Counted from the stretch's first letter, positions 1 through 6,301 are shown. The stretch: DNA of 9,802 nucleotides from an uncultured Collinsella sp. (GCA_900554135.1 USFU01000050.1:1-9802), one strand, 5' to 3'. Translations and numbers: made by a program. Notes: generated from the letters alone by a model not told the origin.

Positions 1-28
1 AGTCAAAATCATCGGTACGCATAGACAC
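1..28 (-). CDS. queA: S-adenosylmethionine:tRNA ribosyltransferase-isomerase, N-terminal fragment
   Basis: Only the first codons are inside the window; the gene runs off the left edge. Reading leftwards, the frame from the ATG at 22 gives MRTDDFD, which matches the conserved QueA start (M-R/K-T-D-D-F-D, normally followed by an aromatic residue and DLP). An in-frame GTG at 28 lies 7 nt from a strong AAGGAGT ribosome site (36-42), whereas the ATG would be 13 nt away, so I prefer the GTG (giving MSMRTDDFD). QueA transfers and rearranges the ribose of S-adenosylmethionine onto 7-aminomethyl-7-deazaguanine at the tRNA wobble position, giving epoxyqueuosine. The gene directly upstream is queH, whose product reduces epoxyqueuosine, and this supports the call despite the very short evidence. 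The gap to queH is 64 nt on the same strand, so co-transcription is likely. Confidence 0.72.
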
Positions 29-35
29 GTCGGAT

Positions 36-42
36 ACTCCTT
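36..42 (-). promoter_or_regulatory. Ribosome binding site that decides the queA start
   Basis: The minus strand reads AAGGAGT here. It is 7 nt from the GTG at 28 and 13 nt from the ATG at 22. The spacing favours the GTG. Confidence 0.6.
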
Positions 43-92
43 ATATAGCTAAAGTCAGCTCTACATCCTAGCAGGCTGCCAGCTCAAAAGAA

Positions 93-674
93 CTACTTTT
101 TGGACGCTTTGCGCTCGTCGCGAATGCGGGCGCGGTCCATGGCCGCCTCGACGGCCGAAAATCGACAGCCGCAGTAATTCTGTCGGTACATGCCCAGCTC
201 GCGCGAACGGCGAGTCGCCTCGGGGTAATACGGGCGAAAATCGCGAATCACCGGAGTGAGACCGCGAGCGGCAGCCAGACGCTCCAGCACATCATTGCAG
301 GTCTCGAACAGCTGATACGGCGAGACGGCGAGCGTCGTGCCCACATATTCGAACCCGCGCTCCTGGGCCACACGGCATGCCTCGGCCAGGCGCAGGGCAT
401 AGCACGCGCGACAGCGGCGGGGTCGATCGGCACCCAACGGGGCCACACCGGCCTCCCAGCGCTCGCGGTCCTCCCCCGCCTCGATAAGCTCGATGTCGCC
501 ATCGGCACACCACCGACGCAGCTCGTCCAAGCGGCGCTGCCATTCATCGCGCGGTTGAATATTGGGGTTGGTCCAACAAATCGTAGGCTCAAACCCCTCC
601 TCGCGCAGCAGGCGAACCGGCTCCAGCGAGCACGGTGCGCAGCAAGCATGCAGCAGCAACGGCTTCATCAACAT
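93..674 (-). CDS. queH: Epoxyqueuosine reductase QueH (DUF208 family)
   Basis: A 193-residue protein, close to the usual QueH length. QueH reduces the epoxide of epoxyqueuosine in tRNA to queuosine; it is the cobalamin-independent replacement for QueG. The family's cysteine motifs are all visible: HACCAPCS near the N terminus (C11, C12, C15), RCRACYALRL (C88, C91) and RQNYCGC near the C terminus (C168, C170). In the characterised family such cysteines bind an iron-sulfur cluster and a further metal. LAVSPYQ (about 115-121) also fits family blocks. The start at 674 (MLMKP) competes with an ATG at 668 (MKP). The minus strand GGGACGGGG run just upstream could serve either, and the core begins at K4, so function is unaffected. 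It lies 30 nt downstream of the DUF3267 gene and 64 nt upstream of queA, all on the minus strand, which suggests one transcript. Confidence 0.93.
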   Translation of the reverse strand: MLMKPLLLHACCAPCSLEPVRLLREEGFEPTICWTNPNIQPRDEWQRRLDELRRWCADGDIELIEAGEDRERWEAGVAPLGADRPRRCRACYALRLAEACRVAQERGFEYVGTTLAVSPYQLFETCNDVLERLAAARGLTPVIRDFRPYYPEATRRSRELGMYRQNYCGCRFSAVEAAMDRARIRDERKASKK

Positions 675-704
675 CCCCGTCCCAGAAAAATCATCCCAAA
701 AAGA

Positions 705-1274
705 CTACCTTGCGAAAAAGCGCACGCCAAAGGACGTATCTTCGCAGGCGACAATGCGACGGTCGCGCAGGATGGTCCGCACGTAATACCAATCGCCCAC
801 ACAGCCCGACAAATGCAAGCCGGCCGCCAGATAGCACAGCAGCGGATAGCCCGAGAACGCAAACCCCAGGGCAAACGCTGTCGTCACAACAACCGTCGGC
901 GCCAGACAAATGACCATGTACCGCGCACGCGAATACACAATCCCCTCGGCGCAGGCGTAAATCATGCAGGTTTCGAGATTTGCCCCAAAGGTCACCCGAG
1001 CACCGTCGGACGCAAACAGCTTAAAGAACACCGCGTGCGCCAACTCGTGCACGGCAAATGACGCCGCCGAAACCGCAACCAAGCCGACTATCCAGCCCAA
1101 GACCGCCGTCCAGCCGCCCGCGTCGGCCGCATCCAAGTCTGCAGGTCCGCCCAGCAGCATAAACAACGGCACCAGGCACACGGCAAATGCGCCAAGCACG
1201 GCCATCCCCCACACAAAGCAGGCGTGCAGGAAATCCTCGTCTTCAAACGCATGTATGTTGGAAATCTCATTCAT
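705..1274 (-). CDS. DUF3267-type integral membrane zinc metalloprotease
   Basis: A 189-residue membrane protein. Hydrophobic spans lie at about residues 21-42, 57-75, 120-138 and 142-160. An HELAH motif (H76, E77, H80) follows the second span: the HExxH zinc-binding and catalytic signature. HLSGCVGD (154-161) probably gives the third metal ligand, as in site-2-protease-like and DUF3267 proteins, where an N/D-rich segment on a late helix completes the site. The substrate is unknown. It is the first gene of a minus-strand group leading into queH and queA, but nothing in its sequence ties it to queuosine, so the association may be only positional. There is no good Shine-Dalgarno sequence before the ATG at 1274. 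Instead a -10-like TATCCT lies 8 nt upstream, so translation may be leaderless. It diverges from the MetRS-like gene over 132 bp. Confidence 0.82.
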   Translation of the reverse strand: MNEISNIHAFEDEDFLHACFVWGMAVLGAFAVCLVPLFMLLGGPADLDAADAGGWTAVLGWIVGLVAVSAASFAVHELAHAVFFKLFASDGARVTFGANLETCMIYACAEGIVYSRARYMVICLAPTVVVTTAFALGFAFSGYPLLCYLAAGLHLSGCVGDWYYVRTILRDRRIVACEDTSFGVRFFAR

Positions 1275-1282
1275 AGCATCTT

Positions 1283-1288
1283 AGGATA
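1283..1288 (-). promoter_or_regulatory. Candidate -10 box for the DUF3267-queH-queA transcript
   Basis: TATCCT on the minus strand ends 8 nt before the ATG at 1274, which would put the transcript start at or next to the start codon. No convincing -35 is seen, and no Shine-Dalgarno lies between box and start. Inferred from position only. Confidence 0.35.
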
Positions 1289-1314
1289 GCGCCCCCGTCA
1301 CGCACCCGCCCGCA

Positions 1315-1325
1315 TGTGCGATAAT
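1315..1325 (+). promoter_or_regulatory. Candidate extended -10 promoter for the MetRS-like gene
   Basis: TGTGCGATAAT contains an extended -10 (TG, one base, GATAAT). The same 11 bases occur upstream of degV on the other strand (7317-7327). A start near 1332 would give a leader of about 75 nt. That leader contains a 10-bp GC palindrome (1367-1376) but no T-box features that I can see. No good -35 hexamer is present, as is common with extended -10 promoters. Confidence 0.4.
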
Positions 1326-1406
1326 GTCGAACGATATGCACGAATTGACCACTGCGTCGCCGAGCCCCGGGCCCGGCCGCGCTCTCACCATATGCGAAGG
1401 AGTCCC

Positions 1407-3557
1407 ATGGCATCCAAATACTCCATGAACGACCGTCCCAGCTGGCCGCGCCGCGCCATCGTTACCGCCGGCGAGCCCTACGGCAACAAGGGCCTTCACT
1501 TTGGCCACGTCGGCGGCGTCTTTGTCCCGGCCGACTTCTTCGCCCGCTTCCTGCGCGACCGCCTGGGCCGCGAGAACGTCATCTTCACCTCGGGCACCGA
1601 CTGCTACGGCTCGCCCATCATGGAGAGCTACCGCAAGCTTAAGGAGAACGAGGGCTACGACAAGTCCATTAGCGAGTACGTCGAGTCCAACCACTCCCGC
1701 CAAGCAGCGACCCTCAACAACTACAACATCAGCTGCGATATCTACGGCGGCTCGGGCCTTGAGCCGGCGGCGCAGATCCACAACGAGGTGACCGCCGAGA
1801 TTATCGAGCGCCTGCACGAGCAGGGCACCATCTCCAAGCGCTCCACGCTGCAGTTCTACGACGCCAAGGCCGGCACGTTCCTCAACGGTCGCCAGGTCAT
1901 CGGCCGCTGCCCCATCCAAGGTTGCAAGTCCGAGAAGGCTTATGCCGACGAGTGCGACCTAGGTCACCAGTTTGAGCCCGAGGAGCTCATCGCGCCCAAG
2001 AGCCAGCTCACTGGCGAGGTGCCCGAGCTGCGCCCGGTCGACAACCTCTACTTCGACCTGCCGGCCTACCTCGACTTTATGAAGACCCACACCGCCAAGC
2101 TCGCCCAGAACCCGCAGGTTCGCTCCGTGGTCTCCAAGACCATGGAGGAGTGGCTGCTGCCGGCTCAGCTCTACATTCAGAACAAGTTCCGCGAGGCCTT
2201 CGACGCCGTCGAGGACCAGCTCCCCGAGCACACCGTGCTGGAGCCCGAGGGCAACAAGAGCAGCTTTACCGTCACCTTCCCCAGCTGGAAGGAGCGCGAT
2301 GACGCCCACGCGGTGCTCGCCAACGGCGGCGTGCGCTTCCGCAGCGGCAAGGCACTCGTGCCCTTCCGCATCACCGGCAACATCGACTGGGGCGTTCCGG
2401 TGCCCGAGGTCGATGGCGTGACCGACGTCACCTGCTGGTGCTGGCCCGAGAGTCTGTGGGCGCCCATCAGCTACACCCGCACCGTGCTCGCACGCGATGC
2501 CAAGGCCGCCGGCGTGACCGAGGGTGTCGCCGCCCAGGACGCCGCCCTCATGGGCGAGCCCGCCGCCGATTCCACGCAGGTCCCCGCGCCCACCTACCAG
2601 CACAGCTCGCTCGACTGGCGCGACTGGTGGTGCTCTGACGACGCTCAGATCTACCAGTTCATCGGTCAAGACAACATCTACTTCTACTGCATCGCGCAGA
2701 CCGCCATGTGGGAGGCCCTGGGTTGGGACCTCACGCAGAGCACCGTCAGCGCCTGCTACCACCTGCTCTACATGGGCAAAAAGGCCAGCTCGTCCTCGCA
2801 GACGCCTCCCCCACCGGCAGACGACCTGCTCAACCACTACACCTGCGAGCAGATGCGCGCGCACTGGCTGTCGCTCGGCCTGTCCGAGAAGCCGGTGAGC
2901 TTTAGCCCCAAGGCATACGACACGCGCGTGACCGGCAAGGACAAGGACGGCAACGAGGTACGTGCCTGCGACGACAAGCGCGTCATCGATCCGGCCCTTA
3001 AGGAGAGCGCGCTTTTGACCGGCGTCTTCAACCGCCTGGCCCGCAGCTGCTTCTACGGCGTCGCCGTCAAGGAGGGCGACGAGAGCCCCTATCGCAACGG
3101 CTGCATCCCCGCCGGTGCCGCCTCCGCCGCCGTGGTCGAGGCTGCCCAGCAGGCAGCTCTCGCCTTTGAGCAGGCCATGTACAAGTTCGAGACGCACCGC
3201 GCGCTCGCCGTGTGCGACGACTACCTGCGTGCCGCCAACAAGCGCTGGAGCGACGCCTCCAAGGCCGCCAACAAGCTCGAGGGCGAGCCGGCAAACGCCG
3301 CAATGATGCAGGCACTGGTCGATGCCTTTACCGAGCTGCGCGTGGCGACCGTCCTGATGCACGGTATTGTGCCGGCCGGCTGCGAGCTCATCTGCGAGTA
3401 CTTCGACGTCGATCCGGTCGCCTTCTTTAGCTGGGATAACATCTTTGCCTCCACGGACGAGTTTGTGGAGAGCCTGGGCGAGAAGCCCGGCGAGCACCGC
3501 GTAAAGCCGCTGCCCCCGCGCTTCGACTTCTTCAGCAAGCACGAGAGCCAGTACTAG
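1407..3557 (+). CDS. Methionyl-tRNA-synthetase-like class I aminoacyl-tRNA ligase, pocket remodelled
   Basis: A 716-residue protein from the ATG at 1407, chosen because GAAGGAG (1396-1402) lies 4 nt upstream; an in-frame ATG at 1314 would add 31 unrelated residues. The fold is MetRS. It has the HIGH motif as HFGH (31-34), TDCYGSPI (64-71, with D65 at the place of the E. coli Asp that holds the methionine amino group), a zinc knuckle C168/C173/C183/H187, the APKSQLTG and NLYFDLP blocks (about 196-219), NIDWGVPVP (325-333), and an all-helical C-terminal anticodon domain. By alignment from memory to E. coli MetRS, side-chain-pocket residues differ: Leu13 to E23, Trp253 to S349, His301 to Y427, Trp305 to Q431. 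KMSKS reads KASSS (459-463). Anticodon contacts Asn391, Arg395 and Trp461 appear kept (N542, R546, W614). About 60 extra residues lie near 255-320. I infer a paralogue of the normal MetRS whose amino acid is changed or lost; the family is clear, the substrate is not. Confidence 0.85.
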   Translation: MASKYSMNDRPSWPRRAIVTAGEPYGNKGLHFGHVGGVFVPADFFARFLRDRLGRENVIFTSGTDCYGSPIMESYRKLKENEGYDKSISEYVESNHSRQAATLNNYNISCDIYGGSGLEPAAQIHNEVTAEIIERLHEQGTISKRSTLQFYDAKAGTFLNGRQVIGRCPIQGCKSEKAYADECDLGHQFEPEELIAPKSQLTGEVPELRPVDNLYFDLPAYLDFMKTHTAKLAQNPQVRSVVSKTMEEWLLPAQLYIQNKFREAFDAVEDQLPEHTVLEPEGNKSSFTVTFPSWKERDDAHAVLANGGVRFRSGKALVPFRITGNIDWGVPVPEVDGVTDVTCWCWPESLWAPISYTRTVLARDAKAAGVTEGVAAQDAALMGEPAADSTQVPAPTYQHSSLDWRDWWCSDDAQIYQFIGQDNIYFYCIAQTAMWEALGWDLTQSTVSACYHLLYMGKKASSSSQTPPPPADDLLNHYTCEQMRAHWLSLGLSEKPVSFSPKAYDTRVTGKDKDGNEVRACDDKRVIDPALKESALLTGVFNRLARSCFYGVAVKEGDESPYRNGCIPAGAASAAVVEAAQQAALAFEQAMYKFETHRALAVCDDYLRAANKRWSDASKAANKLEGEPANAAMMQALVDAFTELRVATVLMHGIVPAGCELICEYFDVDPVAFFSWDNIFASTDEFVESLGEKPGEHRVKPLPPRFDFFSKHESQY

Positions 3558-3574
3558 GCCAACGCCAAGGCAGA

Positions 3575-3680
3575 GTAGTCAATTTGGGACGGGGCTATTT
3601 TAGCTACCCGTCCCAAATTTAACTGCAACGCCTGCCGAAACGGACGGGTAGCTAAAATAGCCCCGTCCCAAATTGACTAC
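3575..3680. repeat. Perfect 39-bp inverted repeat with nested hairpins (REP/MITE-like)
   Basis: The left arm (3575-3613) and right arm (3642-3680) are exact reverse complements over 39 bp, with a 28-bp spacer. The arms also fold alone. The left arm and the spacer edge make a 13-bp stem (3581-3593 with 3607-3619), and the right arm makes a 7-bp stem (3642-3648 with 3662-3668). Both loops contain GCTA/TAGC pairing. Three copies of the GGGACGGG/CCCGTCCC unit are therefore present, and the RNA could switch between one long and two short hairpins. The element fills nearly the whole gap between the MetRS-like gene (stop at 3557) and the methyltransferase ribosome site (3694-3700). No strong T-run follows, so it is not a textbook terminator, though it could weaken read-through or protect RNA ends. 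Confidence 0.85.
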
Positions 3681-3707
3681 CTTTAATGGAATGGGAAGGA
3701 AAGACGG

Positions 3708-4811
3708 ATGTCCAAGCCGCGTCGTCGTAAGCAGAAAAAGCAGGTTAAGCCCGAGCTCAAGCTCAGGCAGTTTGCCGCTACCGAGCTTTCCGACCAGCTT
3801 GCCGCCCTTCCCTGCGCCGCCGACCTGCCGCGCTTTATGGTCGACACGGTCGCCGGCGCCTATGCCCCCACCGATGCTCAGCTCATGATCGAGGGCTTTG
3901 GCGCCGCGGCCACACGCCCGGTCACACTGCGCGCCAACACGCTCAAGGCGACCGCCGAGGACGTCGCCACCGCACTCGACGAGGCCGGCATCGCGCACCA
4001 AACCGTTACCTGGTACCGGGATGCCTTTATTCTGCCCGAGGCCCAGGTTTCCGACCTGTGGGACCTCGACATCTACCGCGACGGCAAAATCTATCTGCAG
4101 AGCCTGTCGTCCATGATGCCGCCGTTGGTCCTGGGCGCTCAGGCCGGCGAGGACATCCTGGACATGTGCGCGGCCCCCGGTGGCAAGACGACGCAGATCG
4201 CCGCCCTCACCCAGGGCCAGACACACCTCACGGCCTGCGAGATGAGCATTCCCCGCGCCGAGAAGCTCGAAGCCAACCTCCACCGCCAAGGCGCAAAAAA
4301 CGTGCCTGTCATGCGCATCGACGCACGCGAGCTCGACGAGTTCTTCCGCTTTGACCGCATCCTGCTCGACGCTCCCTGCACCGGCACGGGCACCGTCATC
4401 AGCGGCAACGAGAAGAGTCTGCGCGGCCTCACCGAGCAGTTGCTCGGCAAGTGCGCCCGCTCGCAGCGCGCGCTTCTGGACCGCGCCATGGGAGCCCTCA
4501 AACCGGGCGGCACGCTCGTCTATTCGACGTGTTCGATCTTGCCGCAGGAAAACGAGGACGCCCTGCAAGAGGCCCTCGACAAGCACATGGACTGCGAGCT
4601 TATCCCCCTCGATGGCACGCCGAGCGAAAGCGAAACGCGCCGTGCTCAGGAAGCTGGCGAAGAGCCGCGCGTCGAGAGCAACGCCCTCACCGAGGCCATC
4701 GCCGCCGGCCACGTCTCGTCCGTCGCCAACGGCATGCCCGGCACGCTGACCATTCCGCCCAGCCGCGACTTTGAGGGCTTCTATATCGCCCTGATCCGAA
4801 AACGCAGCTAG
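3708..4811 (+). CDS. RsmB/NOP-family SAM-dependent RNA (cytosine-C5) methyltransferase
   Basis: A 367-residue protein of the NOL1/NOP2/Sun family, which methylates C5 of cytosine in rRNA or tRNA. The SAM-binding motif I is ILDMCAAPGGKT (150-161). The two family cysteines are present: DAPCTGTG (C224, motif IV, product release) and STCS (C275, motif VI, nucleophile). The usual DAPCSGSG reads CTGTG here. The N terminus is very basic (KPRRRKQKK), followed by a short region likely corresponding to the family's N-terminal RNA-binding part (about 72-115). There is no NusB-like domain, so it is not full-length RsmB. It is nearer the shorter RsmF/YebU-like or generic NOP-type enzymes, but I cannot assign the target base. 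The start is supported by GGAAGGA at 3694-3700, 7 nt upstream. The C terminus (PPSRDFEGFYIALIRK) is the normal family ending. Confidence 0.93.
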   Translation: MSKPRRRKQKKQVKPELKLRQFAATELSDQLAALPCAADLPRFMVDTVAGAYAPTDAQLMIEGFGAAATRPVTLRANTLKATAEDVATALDEAGIAHQTVTWYRDAFILPEAQVSDLWDLDIYRDGKIYLQSLSSMMPPLVLGAQAGEDILDMCAAPGGKTTQIAALTQGQTHLTACEMSIPRAEKLEANLHRQGAKNVPVMRIDARELDEFFRFDRILLDAPCTGTGTVISGNEKSLRGLTEQLLGKCARSQRALLDRAMGALKPGGTLVYSTCSILPQENEDALQEALDKHMDCELIPLDGTPSESETRRAQEAGEEPRVESNALTEAIAAGHVSSVANGMPGTLTIPPSRDFEGFYIALIRKRS

Positions 4812-4849
4812 CGCACGGATTCAAAACTCAACAAACTATCTCCGTGCGC
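4811..4849. repeat. 9-bp inverted repeat between convergent 3' ends
   Basis: GCGCACGGA (4811-4819) is the exact reverse complement of 4841-4849, with a 21-nt loop. It begins at the methyltransferase stop codon and its right arm encodes the last codons of the small convergent gene. No T-run follows on either strand, so it is at best a weak bidirectional terminator. Confidence 0.45.
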
Positions 4850-5006
4850 GCTTGTCCTGCTGGTCACGGTGCTGCTTAAGTGCCTCGCGTTCCTTGCGCT
4901 CGGCTCTTTTGCCCTTAAAGGCCGTAACCACAAAGTAGATGACCGCGGCGGCTACGATTGCGCCCACACACAGGCCAATCGAGCCCAACATTGCTGTGAA
5001 TTCCAT
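4836..5006 (-). CDS. Small single-span membrane protein (56 aa), function unknown
   Basis: This short frame reads from an ATG at 5006 to a TAG at 4836-4838. It has a good ribosome site, AGAGAGGTG (5014-5022, minus strand), 7 nt upstream. The product starts MEFTAMLGSIGL, continues with a hydrophobic helix (about residues 6-30), and ends with a highly charged tail rich in K, R, E and Q (about 31-56) that could form a helix or coiled coil. By the positive-inside rule the tail should be cytoplasmic. There is no catalytic motif and I do not recognise the family; such proteins often act as membrane-complex subunits or regulators. It is convergent with the methyltransferase (25 bp between stop codons) and divergent from the TIM-barrel gene. 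The clean ribosome site and sensible topology make a chance frame unlikely. Confidence 0.72.
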   Translation of the reverse strand: MEFTAMLGSIGLCVGAIVAAAVIYFVVTAFKGKRAERKEREALKQHRDQQDKRARR

Positions 5007-5038
5007 TCCGCGTCACCTCTCTTTTAAACGGGACATTC

Positions 5039-5044
5039 AAGATA
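5039..5044 (-). promoter_or_regulatory. Possible -10 box for the small membrane protein
   Basis: TATCTT on the minus strand would start RNA near 5032, about 26 nt before the ATG, leaving room for the ribosome site at 5014-5022. No clear -35 is seen. Confidence 0.25.
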
Positions 5045-5128
5045 GCACCTCAATACCCGCCACCACAGCTCCTTCACGTTCGCCGGCCCTTCGGTCTAAC
5101 GGATGGCGCGGCGGGGAAAAATCAACTC

Positions 5129-5143
5129 GTCAAACGATTTAGC
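5129..5143 (-). promoter_or_regulatory. Candidate operator sharing the GCTAAATCG motif with the fbp region
   Basis: GCTAAATCG lies on the minus strand at 5135-5143. Within it, 5129-5142 agrees at 11 of 14 positions with the perfect palindrome at 7479-7492, and CGATTTAGCAA (5135-5145) is identical to 7485-7495. It sits about 55 bp upstream of the TIM-barrel gene. A shared regulator is a hypothesis. Confidence 0.3.
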
Positions 5144-5182
5144 AATCACAACGCTGCCAGCACCCTGCCGGCCACCATCGCA

Positions 5183-5188
5183 TAGAAT
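5183..5188 (+). promoter_or_regulatory. Candidate -10 box, possible leaderless start of the TIM-barrel gene
   Basis: TAGAAT ends 9 nt before the ATG at 5198. There is no Shine-Dalgarno sequence in the gap. The arrangement fits a transcript that starts at or near the start codon. No matching -35 was found. Confidence 0.4.
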
Positions 5189-5197
5189 CGAGCGTCC

Positions 5198-6289
5198 ATG
5201 GATACTCTCAACGATCTAAACGAGCGCGTCGACGCCTTTGTCGGCACCAGCTCCTTCGACGCGCCTGCCGCGACTAACGACCAGGCCCCCATCGATGTTC
5301 CTGCCGAGGTTCACGAGGACATCGTCGCCTCGGTCGATTTTTCCGAGGTCGAGCTCGCAGACGAATTCACCGAGCCCCAGGTAGCCGTGACCCCCAACGG
5401 ACTGCTCCCCATGGAGCCCCTGCCCATCGACGGGCGCCTGCGCAAGGCGGCCCTCCGCATGCCCGACGAGATCGAGGAGGCCAGCGGCTTTACGCTCTTT
5501 GGCCGCCGCATCAAGTCGCTCATCTACACCACCGACGTCGCGGTCATCCGCAACTCCAATGCCGACGCCGTGTTTGCCGTCTACCCCTTCACGCCGCAGC
5601 CCGCCATTACGCAGGCGCTGCTGACCGTTGCCGAGTGCCCGGTCTTTGTGGGCGTTGGTGGTGGCACCACCACCGGTAAGCGCTCCGTACAGATGGCAGC
5701 CGTCTCCGAGATGCAGGGCGCGGCGGGCTGCGTGGTCAACTCCCCCGCCACTGCCGAGATGGTCGAGCACATCACCAACATCGCCGACATCCCCGTCATC
5801 GCCACGGTCGTACGTTGCGACGATGATGCGCATGCCAAAGTGCGCGCCGGAGCCAAGGTCCTCAACATCGCGGCCGGCAAGAACACGCCGCAGGTCCTGC
5901 GTGAACTGCGCGAGCACTATCCCAACCTGCCGCTCATCGCACCGGGCGGCAAGACGCCCGAGAGCATCCGCGAGACCATCGCCGCCGGTGCCAACGCCAT
6001 CATTTGGACGCCGCCTTCGGCCCAACAGCTGCAGACCGACATGATGCAGCGCTACCGCAAGATGAAGGAAGACGCCACGCCCGTCATCTCGCACGACGAT
6101 GTGCCCATTATCGACCAGGTCGCCGCCGCCGAGGTCAGCCAGGTCGAGAACATGAATCCCGACGTGCCGATCCCCGACGAAGTCATCGAGCGCGTCGCTT
6201 CGATCCACGATCATATCGAGGAGCGTCGCGCCAACCGTGGACTCAAGCCCTCGCTGCACGGCTTCTTCTTCCGCGGAAAGAAACGCTAA
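5198..6289 (+). CDS. TIM-barrel protein of an uncharacterised 'hydrolase'-annotated family, with N- and C-terminal extensions
   Basis: A 363-residue protein. Residues about 76-290 form the core of a (beta/alpha)-barrel family that I remember as about 235-residue clostridial proteins annotated only as 'hydrolase'. Core blocks: RLRKAALRMPDEIEEASG, FGRRIKSLIYTTDVAVIRN, NADAVFAVYPFTPQP, VFVGVGGGTTTGKR, GCVVNSPATAEMVEHI, IPVIATVVR, AGAKVLNIAAGKNTP, LIAPGGKTPESIRETI and GANAIIWTPPS. The repeated glycine-rich strand ends (VGVGGGTTTG, APGGKTPES) look like phosphate-binding loops of aldolase/ThiG/IMPDH-type barrels. The reaction is unknown. Residues 1-75 are an acidic, probably disordered extension; residues 291-363 add a second acidic stretch and a basic end (FFFRGKKR). 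An internal ATG at 5411 would give a core-length protein but has no ribosome site. No Shine-Dalgarno precedes 5198 either. The gene ends at a strong terminator. Confidence 0.75.
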   Translation: MDTLNDLNERVDAFVGTSSFDAPAATNDQAPIDVPAEVHEDIVASVDFSEVELADEFTEPQVAVTPNGLLPMEPLPIDGRLRKAALRMPDEIEEASGFTLFGRRIKSLIYTTDVAVIRNSNADAVFAVYPFTPQPAITQALLTVAECPVFVGVGGGTTTGKRSVQMAAVSEMQGAAGCVVNSPATAEMVEHITNIADIPVIATVVRCDDDAHAKVRAGAKVLNIAAGKNTPQVLRELREHYPNLPLIAPGGKTPESIRETIAAGANAIIWTPPSAQQLQTDMMQRYRKMKEDATPVISHDDVPIIDQVAAAEVSQVENMNPDVPIPDEVIERVASIHDHIEERRANRGLKPSLHGFFFRGKKR

Positions 6290-6301
6290 CCGCAACAGCA
6301 A

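Noticed and set aside
29..92. PreQ1 riboswitch between queH and queA
   Set aside because: No preQ1 aptamer core or A-rich tail pairing could be found, and the gap holds little beyond the queA ribosome site.
675..684. CCCCGTCCCA at the queH start, matching part of the 3575-3680 repeat
   Set aside because: Only 10 bases match, there is no inverted partner, and on the minus strand it reads as a purine-rich ribosome-site-like run, so chance is the simplest explanation.
1314..1406. Upstream ATG extension of the MetRS-like protein
   Set aside because: The 31 added residues do not match MetRS, overlap the candidate promoter, and a strong ribosome site precedes 1407.
1326..1406. T-box or other riboswitch before the synthetase-like gene
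   Set aside because: The leader is only about 80 nt, with no T-box sequence, specifier stem or terminator; only a GC palindrome is seen.
1959..3542. Long minus-strand open frame (527 codons) opposite the MetRS-like gene
   Set aside because: It is an antisense shadow caused by C-ending codons. The composition is Val/Ala/Gly/His/Leu-rich with no domain, and the plus-strand protein is clearly real.
3600..4712. Minus-strand open frame of 370 codons opposite the RNA methyltransferase
   Set aside because: Shadow of a well-supported gene; the product is low-complexity without family motifs.
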